Origin: Craurococcus roseus
GTDB taxonomy: Bacteria; Pseudomonadota; Alphaproteobacteria; Acetobacterales; Acetobacteraceae
NCBI RefSeq assembly: GCF_039523795.1
Contig: NZ_BAAAFZ010000060.1
Span: 1 to 64,000 of the forward strand
Length of the DNA: 64,000 nt
Direction: 5' to 3'
Part shown: piece by piece, positions 8,601-16,388 of the stretch
Position numbering within the stretch: position 1 is the first letter of the stretch
How the letters are laid out: each line of letters begins with the position of its first letter
The notes under the pieces: generated by a model
The model's input: the letters and a program-made list of their open reading frames with translations, nothing else
Database searches by the model: none
Told to the model about the DNA's origin: nothing
Made by a program: the position numbers and the translations under genes

Positions 8601-9389
8601 ATGCCGGAGGGGATGATGGAAGCGGGCCGCATCGCCGGCGGCGCCGTACGCCTCGTGGGCGCCGGGCCCGGCGACCCGGACCTTCTGACGGTCCGGGCGC
8701 GCAGGCTGGTGGAAACGGCCGAGGCGGTGGTCTTCGACCGCCTGGTGGCCGAGGAGATCCTGGCCCTGGTGCCGGAGGGCGCGCTGCGCCTGGACGTGGG
8801 CAAGGCGCCGGGCCGGCACCGGATGACGCAACCGGAGATCAACGGGCTGCTGGTGGACCTCGCCCGCAGCGGCCTGCAGGTGGTGCGGCTGAAGGGGGGC
8901 GATCCCTTCACCTTCGGCCGCGGCGGCGAGGAAGCGGAACACCTGCGGCGCCACGGCGTCGCAGTGGAGGTGGTGCCGGGCGTCACCTCGGCGGCCGGCT
9001 GCGCCGCCGCGATCGGCGTGCCGTTGACGCACCGCGGCTTGGCGCACGGCGTGCGCTACGTCACCGGGCACTGCCAGGGCGACGCGGCGCTGGACCTCGA
9101 TTGGGCGGGCCTCGCCGATCCCGACACCACGCTGGTCGTCTACATGGGCTTTTCGCAGATCGGCGAGATCGCGGCGCGGCTGGCCGCGGCGGGCTTGCCG
9201 CCGGCGACTCCGGTGGCGGCCGTGCAGAGCGGCACGACGCCGCGCCAGCGCCACGCGGTCGCAACGCTCGGGACCGTCCAGGCGGCGGCGGGGGCTTTGG
9301 GCGGCGGCGGCCCGGTGCTCTTCATCATCGGCCGGGTGGTGGCGCTCGCCCCGGCCGGGGCGCCGCGCCATGCGCTGGCCCTCGCCTAG
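8601..9389 (+). CDS. nirE: NirE: S-adenosylmethionine-dependent uroporphyrinogen III methyltransferase
   Basis: 262 residues in the SUMT/CobA family, with VRLVGAGPGDPDLLTVRA at the start, KGGDPFTFGRGGEE near residue 95, GVTSAAGCAAAIGVPLTHR, and YMGFSQI. The enzyme adds two methyl groups to uroporphyrinogen III to give precorrin-2, the first committed step towards siroheme and heme d1. It is placed between nirS and nirC as in Paracoccus nirSECF. A GAGG sequence 8 nt before the ATG supports the start. The 3' end overlaps nirC by 20 bp. It lacks the CysG dehydrogenase/chelatase half, so precorrin-2 must be oxidised and chelated by other proteins. Confidence 0.93.
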   Translation: MPEGMMEAGRIAGGAVRLVGAGPGDPDLLTVRARRLVETAEAVVFDRLVAEEILALVPEGALRLDVGKAPGRHRMTQPEINGLLVDLARSGLQVVRLKGGDPFTFGRGGEEAEHLRRHGVAVEVVPGVTSAAGCAAAIGVPLTHRGLAHGVRYVTGHCQGDAALDLDWAGLADPDTTLVVYMGFSQIGEIAARLAAAGLPPATPVAAVQSGTTPRQRHAVATLGTVQAAAGALGGGGPVLFIIGRVVALAPAGAPRHALALA

Positions 9390-9711
9390 GCGCGCCGCCT
9401 TGCCCGCCGCCCTCCTCGCGCCGCTGCTGGCCGCCGCCGGCGCTGGCATCCCGGAGGCGCGGCAGGGCGAACTGCGGCACCTGCTGCTGCACGACTGCGG
9501 CTCCTGCCACGGGTTGACCATGCGGGGCGGGCTCGGCCGGCCCCTGCTCCCCGAGGCGCTCGCGGACCGCAGCGACGCGGCGCTGGCGGAAGTGATCCTG
9601 CACGGCATCCGTGGCACCGCCATGCCGCCCTGGCGCGGCGAGCTGACACCCGAGGAGGCGCATTGGATGGTGCGGGAATTGCGCAGGGGAGGCGCGGCGC
9701 ATGGCGAGTAG
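9370..9711 (+). CDS. nirC: NirC: periplasmic cytochrome c
   Basis: 113 residues: a signal peptide (positively charged start, then an Ala/Leu-rich stretch ending near residue 25) and one small cytochrome c domain with CGSCH (C43, C46, H47). The GTAMPPW region supplies the likely Met ligand. NirC is a small c-type cytochrome of denitrification operons that can donate electrons to NirS or take part in heme d1 maturation. It starts inside the end of nirE and ends inside the start of nirF, so all three are translationally coupled. Confidence 0.9.
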   Translation: MRWPSPRRAALPAALLAPLLAAAGAGIPEARQGELRHLLLHDCGSCHGLTMRGGLGRPLLPEALADRSDAALAEVILHGIRGTAMPPWRGELTPEEAHWMVRELRRGGAAHGE

Positions 9712-10894
9712 GAGAGGCGTCCTGGGCGGGCTGCTCGCCGCCGGCGCGTTGGCGGGCGGCGACGCGCGCGCCCTGGCGGCGGAGCGCGGCACCGGCGATC
9801 TCGGCATCGTCGTCGAGCGCGCTTCCGGCAGCGTGCAGGTCGTGGAAACGACGGGGCGCACGTCGCTCGGCCGCATCGCCGGCCTCGGCGACCTGTCCCA
9901 CGCCTCGGCCGTGTTCTCGCGCGACGGGCGCCACGCCTTCGTCTTCGGCCGCGACGGGGGCTTGAGCAAGCTCGACCTGCTGCGCGGCGTCGTGGCCAAG
10001 CGCGTCGTGCAGGCGGGCAACTCCATCGGCGGCGCCATCTCCGACGACGGGCGCCTGGTGGCCGTCGGCAACTACGAACCGGGCGGCGTGCGGGTCTTCG
10101 ACACCGAGGCGTTGGCGCCGGTCGCCGACATCCCGGCGGCCTACGGCCCGGGCGGCACGGCGCGGTCGAAAGTGGTGGGGCTCGCCGACCTGCCCGGGCG
10201 GGGCTTCGCCTTCAGCCTCTTCGACGCCGGCGAGATCTGGATCGCCGCCGTCCCGCCGGACGGCCCGCCAGAGGTGCGGCGCTTCCGCGACGCCGGCCGC
10301 CAGCCCTACGACGGCTTCGTCACCCCGGACGGGCGGCACTACATCGCCGGCCTGTTCGGCGAAGACGGGCTGGCCCGCATCGACCTGTGGCGGCCGGAAC
10401 TCGGCGTGCGGCGCGTGTTGCAGGGCTACGGGCGTGGCGAGGAGCCGTTGCCCGTGTTCAAGATGCCGCACCTGCGCGGCTGGGCGGTGGCGGGCGAGCT
10501 GGTCTTCCTCCCCGCCATCGGCCGCCACGAGCTGCTGGCGGTGGACCGGCGGGACTGGACGGAACGCGGGCGCGTTCCCACCCACGGCCAGCCGGTCTTC
10601 GCCGTGGCGAGGCCGGACGGGCGGCAGGTCTGGGTCAACTTCGCGCATCCGCGCAACGACGTGGTGCAGGTGGTGGACACCCAGAGCCTCCAGGTCGCGC
10701 ACGCCTTCACCCTCGGCCGCGGCGTGATGCACCTGGAGTTCACGCCGCGCGGCGAGCAGGTCTGGATCTCGGTGCGCGACTCGAACCGGGTGGAGGTGTT
10801 CGACACGCGGAGCCTCGCGCGCCTCGATTCGCTCCCGGCCGAGAGCCCGAGCGGCATCTTCCTCACCGCCCGCGCGCAGCGGATCGGGTTCTAG
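9701..10894 (+). CDS. nirF: NirF: heme d1 biosynthesis beta-propeller protein
   Basis: 397 residues. The N-terminus SRRGVLGGLLAAGALAGG looks like a Tat-type or lipoprotein-like export signal with no clear lipobox Cys. The rest is a d1-domain-like beta-propeller, homologous to the NirS and NirN C-terminal halves, without a cytochrome domain. NirF binds a heme d1 precursor and acts in a late step of d1 synthesis. Supporting segments are VVERASGSVQVV, RDGRHAFVFGRDGG and the DTQSLQ/DTRSLAR blade repeats. It overlaps nirC by 11 bp and leads into nirD with a 2-bp gap. Confidence 0.92.
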   Translation: MASRRGVLGGLLAAGALAGGDARALAAERGTGDLGIVVERASGSVQVVETTGRTSLGRIAGLGDLSHASAVFSRDGRHAFVFGRDGGLSKLDLLRGVVAKRVVQAGNSIGGAISDDGRLVAVGNYEPGGVRVFDTEALAPVADIPAAYGPGGTARSKVVGLADLPGRGFAFSLFDAGEIWIAAVPPDGPPEVRRFRDAGRQPYDGFVTPDGRHYIAGLFGEDGLARIDLWRPELGVRRVLQGYGRGEEPLPVFKMPHLRGWAVAGELVFLPAIGRHELLAVDRRDWTERGRVPTHGQPVFAVARPDGRQVWVNFAHPRNDVVQVVDTQSLQVAHAFTLGRGVMHLEFTPRGEQVWISVRDSNRVEVFDTRSLARLDSLPAESPSGIFLTARAQRIGF

Positions 10895-10896
10895 CC

Positions 10897-11355
10897 GTGC
10901 TGCCGCTCGACGACACCGACCGCCGCCTGCTCGACGGCTTCCAGCGCGACCTGCCGCTGGAGCCGCGGCCCTTCGCGGCGATCGCCGGCGACCTCGGTCT
11001 GGCGGAAGCCGAGGTGATCCGGCGCCTCGCCGCCTTGCAGGAGGCGGGCGCGGTGTCGCGCGTCGGGGCCGTGGTGCGGCCGAACACCGCCGGGCGCAGC
11101 ACCCTGGCCGCGATGGCGGTGCCGGAGGACCGGCTGGGGGAGGTGGGCGCACTGGTCGCCGCGCTGCCCGAGGTGAACCACTGCTACGAGCGCGAGCACC
11201 GCCTTAACCTCTGGTTCGTCGTCACCGCCGCCGACGCGGAGGGTGTCGTGGCGGCGTTGGCGCGGGCGGAGGCGGCGACGGGCCTCCCCGTCCTCGACCT
11301 GCCGCTGGAAGCCGAATACCGCATCGATCTGGGATTCCCCCTGCGATGGACGTGA
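10897..11355 (+). CDS. nirD: NirD: siroheme decarboxylase subunit (Lrp/AsnC-like)
   Basis: 152 residues from a GTG two bases after the nirF stop. It has an Lrp/AsnC-type helix-turn-helix (RRLLDGFQRDLPLEPRPFAAIAG) followed by an AsnC-like ligand domain with NHCYEREHRLNLWFVV. NirD, NirL, NirG and NirH form the siroheme decarboxylase that gives 12,18-didecarboxysiroheme in heme d1 synthesis. The N-L-W-F signature groups NirD with NirG, whereas NirL and NirH share W-P-Y-N-L-F, so the four genes form two related pairs. It overlaps nirL by 10 bp. Confidence 0.9.
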   Translation: MLPLDDTDRRLLDGFQRDLPLEPRPFAAIAGDLGLAEAEVIRRLAALQEAGAVSRVGAVVRPNTAGRSTLAAMAVPEDRLGEVGALVAALPEVNHCYEREHRLNLWFVVTAADAEGVVAALARAEAATGLPVLDLPLEAEYRIDLGFPLRWT

Positions 11356-11870
11356 CCCCCGGGGAACGCGCGCTGCTCGCCGCCCTCGCGGACGGGCTGC
11401 CCCTGGAGCCGCATCCCTTCGCCGCGCTCGGCGAAAGGTTGGGGCTGACGGAAGCGCAGGCGCTGGACGCCCTGCGCGCGCTGCGCGACCGCGGCGTGGT
11501 CCGCCGCTTCGGCGTGGTGGTGCGGCACCACGAGCTGGGCTACCGCGCCAACGCCATGGTGGTCTGGGACGTGCCCGACGCGGCGGTGGACGCGGCCGGG
11601 CGGGCCCTGGCCGCGGCGCCGGACGTCACGCTCTGCTACCGCCGGCCGCGCCGGCTGCCCGACTGGCCTTACAACCTGTTCTGCATGATCCATGGCCGCG
11701 GCCGGGACGCCGTGCTGCGCGCGGTGGAGCGGGCGGCGTACGCGGCGGGGCTGGCGGCCGTGCCGCGCGAGGTGCTGTTCAGCGGAAAGAGGTTCAAGCA
11801 GCGCGGCGCGGTCTTCGGCCCGGCCCGAACCGGAGGAGCGGCATGGACGAACTCGACCGCCGCATCGTGA
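11346..11870 (+). CDS. nirL: NirL: siroheme decarboxylase subunit (Lrp/AsnC-like)
   Basis: 174 residues with an N-terminal HTH (ERALLAALADGLPLEPHPFA) and an AsnC-like domain containing VVVRHHELGYRANAM and CYRRPRRLPDWPYNLFCMIHG, the signature of the NirL/NirH pair. The protein probably works in the cytoplasm with NirD/G/H. It overlaps nirD at the 5' end and nirG at the 3' end (28 bp), so the order D-L-G-H is fully coupled. The C-terminal tail GPARTGGAAWTNSTAAS lies in the overlap and carries no recognisable motif. Confidence 0.9.
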   Translation: MDVTPGERALLAALADGLPLEPHPFAALGERLGLTEAQALDALRALRDRGVVRRFGVVVRHHELGYRANAMVVWDVPDAAVDAAGRALAAAPDVTLCYRRPRRLPDWPYNLFCMIHGRGRDAVLRAVERAAYAAGLAAVPREVLFSGKRFKQRGAVFGPARTGGAAWTNSTAAS

Positions 11871-12289
11871 ACGCGCTGCAGGGCGGCTTCCCGATCTGCG
11901 AACGCCCCTTCGCGGCCGCCGCCGAGGGCCTCGGCACGGACGAGGCGACGCTGATCGCGCGCCTCCGGGCGATGCGGGAGGAGGGCGTCCTGTCCCGCTT
12001 CGGCCCGCTCTTCAAGGCCGAGGGCTTGGGCGGCGCCGTCACCCTCGCCGCCATGGCGGTGCCGGAGGAGCGCTTCGAGGGGGTCGCCGCGCTGGTGAAC
12101 GCGCACCCGGAGGTGGCGCACAACTACGCGCGCGACCACCAATGGCTCAACATGTGGTTCGTGCTGGCGACGGAGGACGAAGCCCGCGTCGGGGCCACGA
12201 TCCGCGCCATCGAGGCGGAAACGGGCCTGCCGGTGCTGAACATGCCGCGCGAGGCCGAGTACCACGTCGGCCTGCGGCTGGAAGCCTGA
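11843..12289 (+). CDS. nirG: NirG: siroheme decarboxylase subunit (Lrp/AsnC-like)
   Basis: 148 residues; an Lrp/AsnC-like HTH (MDELDRRIVNALQGGFPIC) and a ligand-binding half with NYARDHQWLNMWFVL, the NirD/NirG signature. A CGGAGGAGCGGC ribosome site directly precedes the ATG, inside nirL. The role as part of the siroheme decarboxylase follows from the family and from its place between nirL and nirH. Confidence 0.9.
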   Translation: MDELDRRIVNALQGGFPICERPFAAAAEGLGTDEATLIARLRAMREEGVLSRFGPLFKAEGLGGAVTLAAMAVPEERFEGVAALVNAHPEVAHNYARDHQWLNMWFVLATEDEARVGATIRAIEAETGLPVLNMPREAEYHVGLRLEA

Positions 12290-12294
12290 GCCGG

Positions 12295-12768
12295 ATGGAC
12301 GCCGCCGACCGCAGCATAGTCAGGGCGACTCAGGGAGGGCTGCCGCTCGAACCGCGCCCCTACCACGCCGTCGCGGCGGCCGTCGGCCTGGAGCCGGCCG
12401 AGGTGATGGGGCGGATGGAGCGCATGCTCGCCGAGGGCGCCATCCGCCGCATCGGCGCGGTGCCGAACCACTACGCGCTGGGCTACCGCGCCAACGGCAT
12501 GGCGGTGTGGGACGTGGACGACGCGCGGGTGGACGCGCTCGGCGCCAGGATCGCCGCGCTCGGCCTGTCCAGCCATTGCTACCGGCGGCCGCGCCACCCG
12601 CCGCATTGGCCTTACAACCTGTTCACCATGGTCCATGGGCGCGAGCGCGCCGAGGCCCTGCGTGCGGTCGAGGCGATAGCCGCCGTGCTTGGCCCGGCGG
12701 CGCGGGCGCACGAGGTGCTGTTCAGCACCCGCATACTGAAGAAGACCGGGCTGCGCTTGGCCGGCTAG
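12295..12768 (+). CDS. nirH: NirH: siroheme decarboxylase subunit (Lrp/AsnC-like)
   Basis: 157 residues, the closest relative in the window of NirL: the same AVPNHYALGYRANGMAVWDV block and CYRRPRHPPHWPYNLFTMVHG signature. It starts 5 bp after nirG and ends 9 bp before nirJ. It completes the four-subunit siroheme decarboxylase set encoded as separate genes rather than as the NirDL fusion of some species. Confidence 0.9.
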   Translation: MDAADRSIVRATQGGLPLEPRPYHAVAAAVGLEPAEVMGRMERMLAEGAIRRIGAVPNHYALGYRANGMAVWDVDDARVDALGARIAALGLSSHCYRRPRHPPHWPYNLFTMVHGRERAEALRAVEAIAAVLGPAARAHEVLFSTRILKKTGLRLAG

Positions 12769-12777
12769 GAGAAGGCG

Positions 12778-13986
12778 ATGCTGAGGCTGTCCCAGTTCAT
12801 GCGAGACCTGGCCGCGCCGGAGGGCGCCGCACCGGCCGCCCCGTCCCGCGCCCGGCCGACGGCCCGGCCAGGGCCGCCGCGCCCGGTGGTGATCTGGAAC
12901 CTGATCAGGCGCTGCAACCTGAATTGCCGGCACTGCTACTCCATCTCCGCCGACGTGGACTTCCCGGGGGAGCTCTCCACCGCCCAGGTCGGCGCGGTGA
13001 TGGACGACCTGCGCCGCTTCGGCGTGCCGGCCCTCATCCTCTCGGGCGGGGAACCGCTGCTGCGGCCGGACATCTTCGAGATATCTGCTCGCGCCAAGGC
13101 GATGGGCTTTTACGTTGGGCTGTCCTCCAACGGCACAGCCATCGACGCCGCGACGGCCGACCGGATCGCCCGGATCGGCTACGACTACGTCGGCATCAGC
13201 CTCGACGGGCTGGAAGAGACGCACGACCGCTTCCGCCGGCAGAAGGGCGCCTTCGCCGCCTCCCTCGCCGGGGTCCGCCACTGCCGCGACCGCGGGCTGA
13301 AGGTGGGGCTGCGCTTCACCGTCACGCGCGACAACGCCGCCGAGCTGCCGGCGCTGCTCGACCTGGCCGAGGCGGAAGGGGTGCACAAGTTCTACCTCTC
13401 GCACCTGAACTACGCCGGCCGCGGCAACCGCAACCGGGGCGACGACGCCGAGCACGCGATGACGCGGGCCGCCATGGACCTGCTCTTCGAACGCTGCTGG
13501 GACCAGGCCCGGCGCGGGGTGGAGCGGGAGGTGACGACCGGCAACAACGACGCGGACGGCGTCTACCTGCTGCACTGGGCGCGCCGGCGGGTGCCGGAGC
13601 GGGCCGGGCGGCTGGAGGCCGCGCTGCGGCGCTGGGGCGGCAATTCCTGCGGCGTGAACATCGCCAACATCGACAACCTCGGCAACGTCCACCCGGACAC
13701 GATGTGGTGGCACCACAGCCTGGGCAACGTGAAGGACCGGCCCTTCTCCGAGATCTGGTCCGACCTGTCGGAGCCGCTGCTCGCCGGGCTGCGCGCCCGA
13801 CCCCGCGCCGTGGCGGGCCGTTGCGGCGCCTGCCTGCACCTCGCCATCTGCAACGGCAGCAGCCGCGTGCGGCCGTTCCGCGCCCACGGCGACGTTTGGG
13901 CCGAGGACCCGGGCTGCTACCTGACCGACGCGGAGATCGGGCTGGAGCCGGCGGAGGAGGGCGCGGATGCGCTGGCCCTGGCCTGA
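12778..13986 (+). CDS. nirJ: NirJ: radical SAM enzyme of heme d1 biosynthesis
   Basis: 402 residues. The radical SAM motif CNLNCRHC (C46, C50, C53) is followed by the LSGGEPLL SAM-binding segment. The C-terminus has extra cysteines (NSCGVN, CGACLHLAIC, PGCYL) that form a SPASM-like auxiliary cluster region. NirJ replaces two propionate side chains of didecarboxysiroheme with keto groups. A GGAGAAG ribosome site precedes the ATG. The gene overlaps nirN by 20 bp, as in other nirJN pairs. Confidence 0.95.
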   Translation: MLRLSQFMRDLAAPEGAAPAAPSRARPTARPGPPRPVVIWNLIRRCNLNCRHCYSISADVDFPGELSTAQVGAVMDDLRRFGVPALILSGGEPLLRPDIFEISARAKAMGFYVGLSSNGTAIDAATADRIARIGYDYVGISLDGLEETHDRFRRQKGAFAASLAGVRHCRDRGLKVGLRFTVTRDNAAELPALLDLAEAEGVHKFYLSHLNYAGRGNRNRGDDAEHAMTRAAMDLLFERCWDQARRGVEREVTTGNNDADGVYLLHWARRRVPERAGRLEAALRRWGGNSCGVNIANIDNLGNVHPDTMWWHHSLGNVKDRPFSEIWSDLSEPLLAGLRARPRAVAGRCGACLHLAICNGSSRVRPFRAHGDVWAEDPGCYLTDAEIGLEPAEEGADALALA

Positions 13987-15553
13987 CCCACGGGCGGCGG
14001 CGCTGCTCGCGCCGCTGCTGATGACGGCCGCGCCCGCTGCGGTGGCGCGGCCCGACGCGGCGACGCTTTACTCCCAGCGCTGCGCCGCCTGCCACGGGGC
14101 GGAACGGCTCGGCGGCCGGGGTCCTGCGCTGCTGCCCGAGAACATGGGCCGGCTGCGTCCGCCCCAGGCCGGCGCGGTGATCGCCCGCGGCCGGCCGGCG
14201 ACGCAGATGCCGGGCTTCGCCGACACGCTCTCCCCGCCCGAGATCGAGGCGTTGACCGCCTTCATCTACAGCCCCGCGCCCCCCGACCTGCGCTGGGGCG
14301 CGACGGAGATCGAGGAAACGCGCAGCGTCCTGGTGCCGCCCGAGCGACTGCCCGCGCGCCCGGTCTTCGACGCCGACCCGCTCAACCTGTTCGTCGTGGT
14401 CGAGACGGGGGACCACCACGCCACGGTGCTGGACGGCGACCGCTTCGCGCCGATCCACCGCTTCCCGACCCGGCCGGCGCTGCACGGCGGGCCGAAATTC
14501 TCGCCGGACGGGCGCTTCGTGTACCTGATGTCGCGCGACGGCTGGGTGACGAAGTACGACCTCTACTCCCTCCAGCCCGTGGCCGAGGTCCGGGCCGGGG
14601 TGAACAGCCGCAACGTCGCGCTGTCCAGCGACGGGCGCTTCGTGGCGGTGGCCAACTACCTGCCGCACAGCTTGGTGCTGCTGGACGCGGGCGACCTGTC
14701 GGTGAAGCGGGTGGTCCCGGCCGTGGCGCTGCGCGGCGGCGCCACCTCCCGCGTCAGCGCGGTGTACGACGCTCGGCCGCGGCGCAGCTTCATCGTGGCG
14801 ATGAAGGACATCCCGGAGGTCTGGGAGGTGTCCTACGACGACAACGCGCCGCCGGTCTACACCGGCCTCGTCCACAGCCACGAGAAGGGCATGGTGGAAG
14901 GGCTCGCCGCCTCCGCCGGCCTCTTCGCGCTCCGCCGCATCGCGGTGGAGGAGCCGCTGGACGACTTCATGTTCGACCCGCCCTACCGCAGCCTGCTCGG
15001 CTCCGCGCGGGAGGGCGGGCGGACGGTGGTTGTGAACCTCACCGTCGGCCGGCCGGTCGCGACGGTGCCGCTGGAAGGGTTGCCGCATCTCGGCTCCGGC
15101 ATCACCTGGATGCGGGAAGGGCGGCGGCTGCTGGCGACGCCGCACCTCAAGGAGCCGCAGGTGAGCGTGATCGACATGGCGAACTGGGGCGTGGTGGCGC
15201 GCATCCCCACCGACGGCCCCGGCTTCTTCCTCCGCAGCCACGAGCGCACGCCCTACGCCTGGACCGACTCCATGATGGGCGGCCCCGGGGCGCGGGACAC
15301 CATCCAGGTCATCGACAAGCGCAGCCTGGAGGTGGTGCGCCGCCTGCGCCCGGCGCCCGGCCGCACCGCGGCCCATGTGGAGTTCACGCGCGACGGCCGC
15401 CACGCCCTGGTCAGCGTCTGGGAGGACGACGGCGCGGTGGTGGTCTACGACGCCGAGAGCTTCGAGGAGGTGGCGCGGCTGCCCATGCGGCGCCCCTCCG
15501 GCAAGTACAACGTGTTCAACAAGATCACCCTTTCCGAGGGGACCAGCCATTAG
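13967..15553 (+). CDS. nirN: NirN: cytochrome c / d1-type dihydro-heme d1 dehydrogenase
   Basis: 528 residues: a signal peptide (residues 1-27), a cytochrome c domain with CAACH (C39, C42, H43), and a d1-type beta-propeller similar to NirS. NirN performs the last step of heme d1 formation in the periplasm, desaturating the dihydro form and handing d1 to NirS. Identity as NirN rather than a second NirS follows from its place after nirJ and from the shorter, simpler N-terminus. Its stop codon overlaps the presumed ATT start of the next gene. Confidence 0.93.
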   Translation: MRWPWPDPRAAALLAPLLMTAAPAAVARPDAATLYSQRCAACHGAERLGGRGPALLPENMGRLRPPQAGAVIARGRPATQMPGFADTLSPPEIEALTAFIYSPAPPDLRWGATEIEETRSVLVPPERLPARPVFDADPLNLFVVVETGDHHATVLDGDRFAPIHRFPTRPALHGGPKFSPDGRFVYLMSRDGWVTKYDLYSLQPVAEVRAGVNSRNVALSSDGRFVAVANYLPHSLVLLDAGDLSVKRVVPAVALRGGATSRVSAVYDARPRRSFIVAMKDIPEVWEVSYDDNAPPVYTGLVHSHEKGMVEGLAASAGLFALRRIAVEEPLDDFMFDPPYRSLLGSAREGGRTVVVNLTVGRPVATVPLEGLPHLGSGITWMREGRRLLATPHLKEPQVSVIDMANWGVVARIPTDGPGFFLRSHERTPYAWTDSMMGGPGARDTIQVIDKRSLEVVRRLRPAPGRTAAHVEFTRDGRHALVSVWEDDGAVVVYDAESFEEVARLPMRRPSGKYNVFNKITLSEGTSH

Positions 15554-16388
15554 CGCGAACGCGGCCACCAAGCCGGGCCTGCTGCTGGTCGGCCACGGCG
15601 CGCCGCGGTTGCCGGGGGCGCAAGCGGCGGTGGAGGCGCAGGCGGCCCTGCTGCGTCGGGGCGGCGCCTTCGAGGAGGTGGCCTGCGCCTTCCTTTCCAT
15701 GCCGCCCGCGCCGGCCGACGCGCTCGCGGCGCTGCGCGGCGATCCTGTCTGCGTCGTCCCGCTGTTCATGAGCGACGGGTATTTCGTGCGCGCGGTCGAG
15801 CGCGCCTTGGCCGCGGGGGAAGGACGGGGAAGCCGCCGCCTGCGCCAGGACCGGCCGATCGGCTTGGTGCCGGGGCTGACGGAGGTGATCAAGCGGCGCG
15901 CCCTGGCCGCCTGCGCCGAAGGCGGCCTGGAACCGGGGCGCTGCGGCCTGCTGGTCGTGGCGCACGGCTACACGGGGAGCCCCGCCTCGCGGGAGGCCGC
16001 GCGGTTCCACACCGAACCCTTGGCCGCGGCGGGCCGCTTCCGCTGGGTCGACGCCGCCTTCCTGGAAGAGGAGCCGATGATACCCGACCGGCTCGCGGTG
16101 CACGCGGGCGACGTGGTGGCGGTGGGCCTCTTCGCCGCGCCCGGCGGGCACGCGGCCGAGGACGTGCCGGAGGCGCTCGCGGCCGACCCGCGCGGGGGCG
16201 AACGGCGGATCCTCTACACCGGGGCGATCGGCGCCGATCCGGCGATGGCCGGGGTGATCGCCACCGCCGTCGCCGCGGCCTCGAACGGCGGCGCGGGAGC
16301 GACCCACGGGGAGGCCGGGGCGAGCGGCCCACCGATCCCGGCGCGCCGTGCCGCGCCGCCAACGGGAGTGGAACACCGTGCGGGCTGA
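15549..16388 (+). CDS. CbiX/SirB-family chelatase-like protein in nir operon (probable ATT start)
   Basis: About 279 residues with two class II chelatase-like halves: LLLVGHGAPR near residue 11 and LLVVAHGYTGSPASRE in the middle, each carrying the family His. CbiX/SirB enzymes insert Co or Fe into sirohydrochlorin. Siroheme is a heme d1 intermediate, so an iron-inserting role here is reasonable but inferred. No ATG, GTG or TTG lies close upstream of the first conserved block; the next ones would remove it. ATT at 15549 overlaps the nirN stop and has GAGGGG 7 nt before it, so a non-canonical start is proposed. The Ala/Gly/Pro-rich tail after about residue 240 has no motif. Confidence 0.75.
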   Translation: MSANAATKPGLLLVGHGAPRLPGAQAAVEAQAALLRRGGAFEEVACAFLSMPPAPADALAALRGDPVCVVPLFMSDGYFVRAVERALAAGEGRGSRRLRQDRPIGLVPGLTEVIKRRALAACAEGGLEPGRCGLLVVAHGYTGSPASREAARFHTEPLAAAGRFRWVDAAFLEEEPMIPDRLAVHAGDVVAVGLFAAPGGHAAEDVPEALAADPRGGERRILYTGAIGADPAMAGVIATAVAAASNGGAGATHGEAGASGPPIPARRAAPPTGVEHRAG

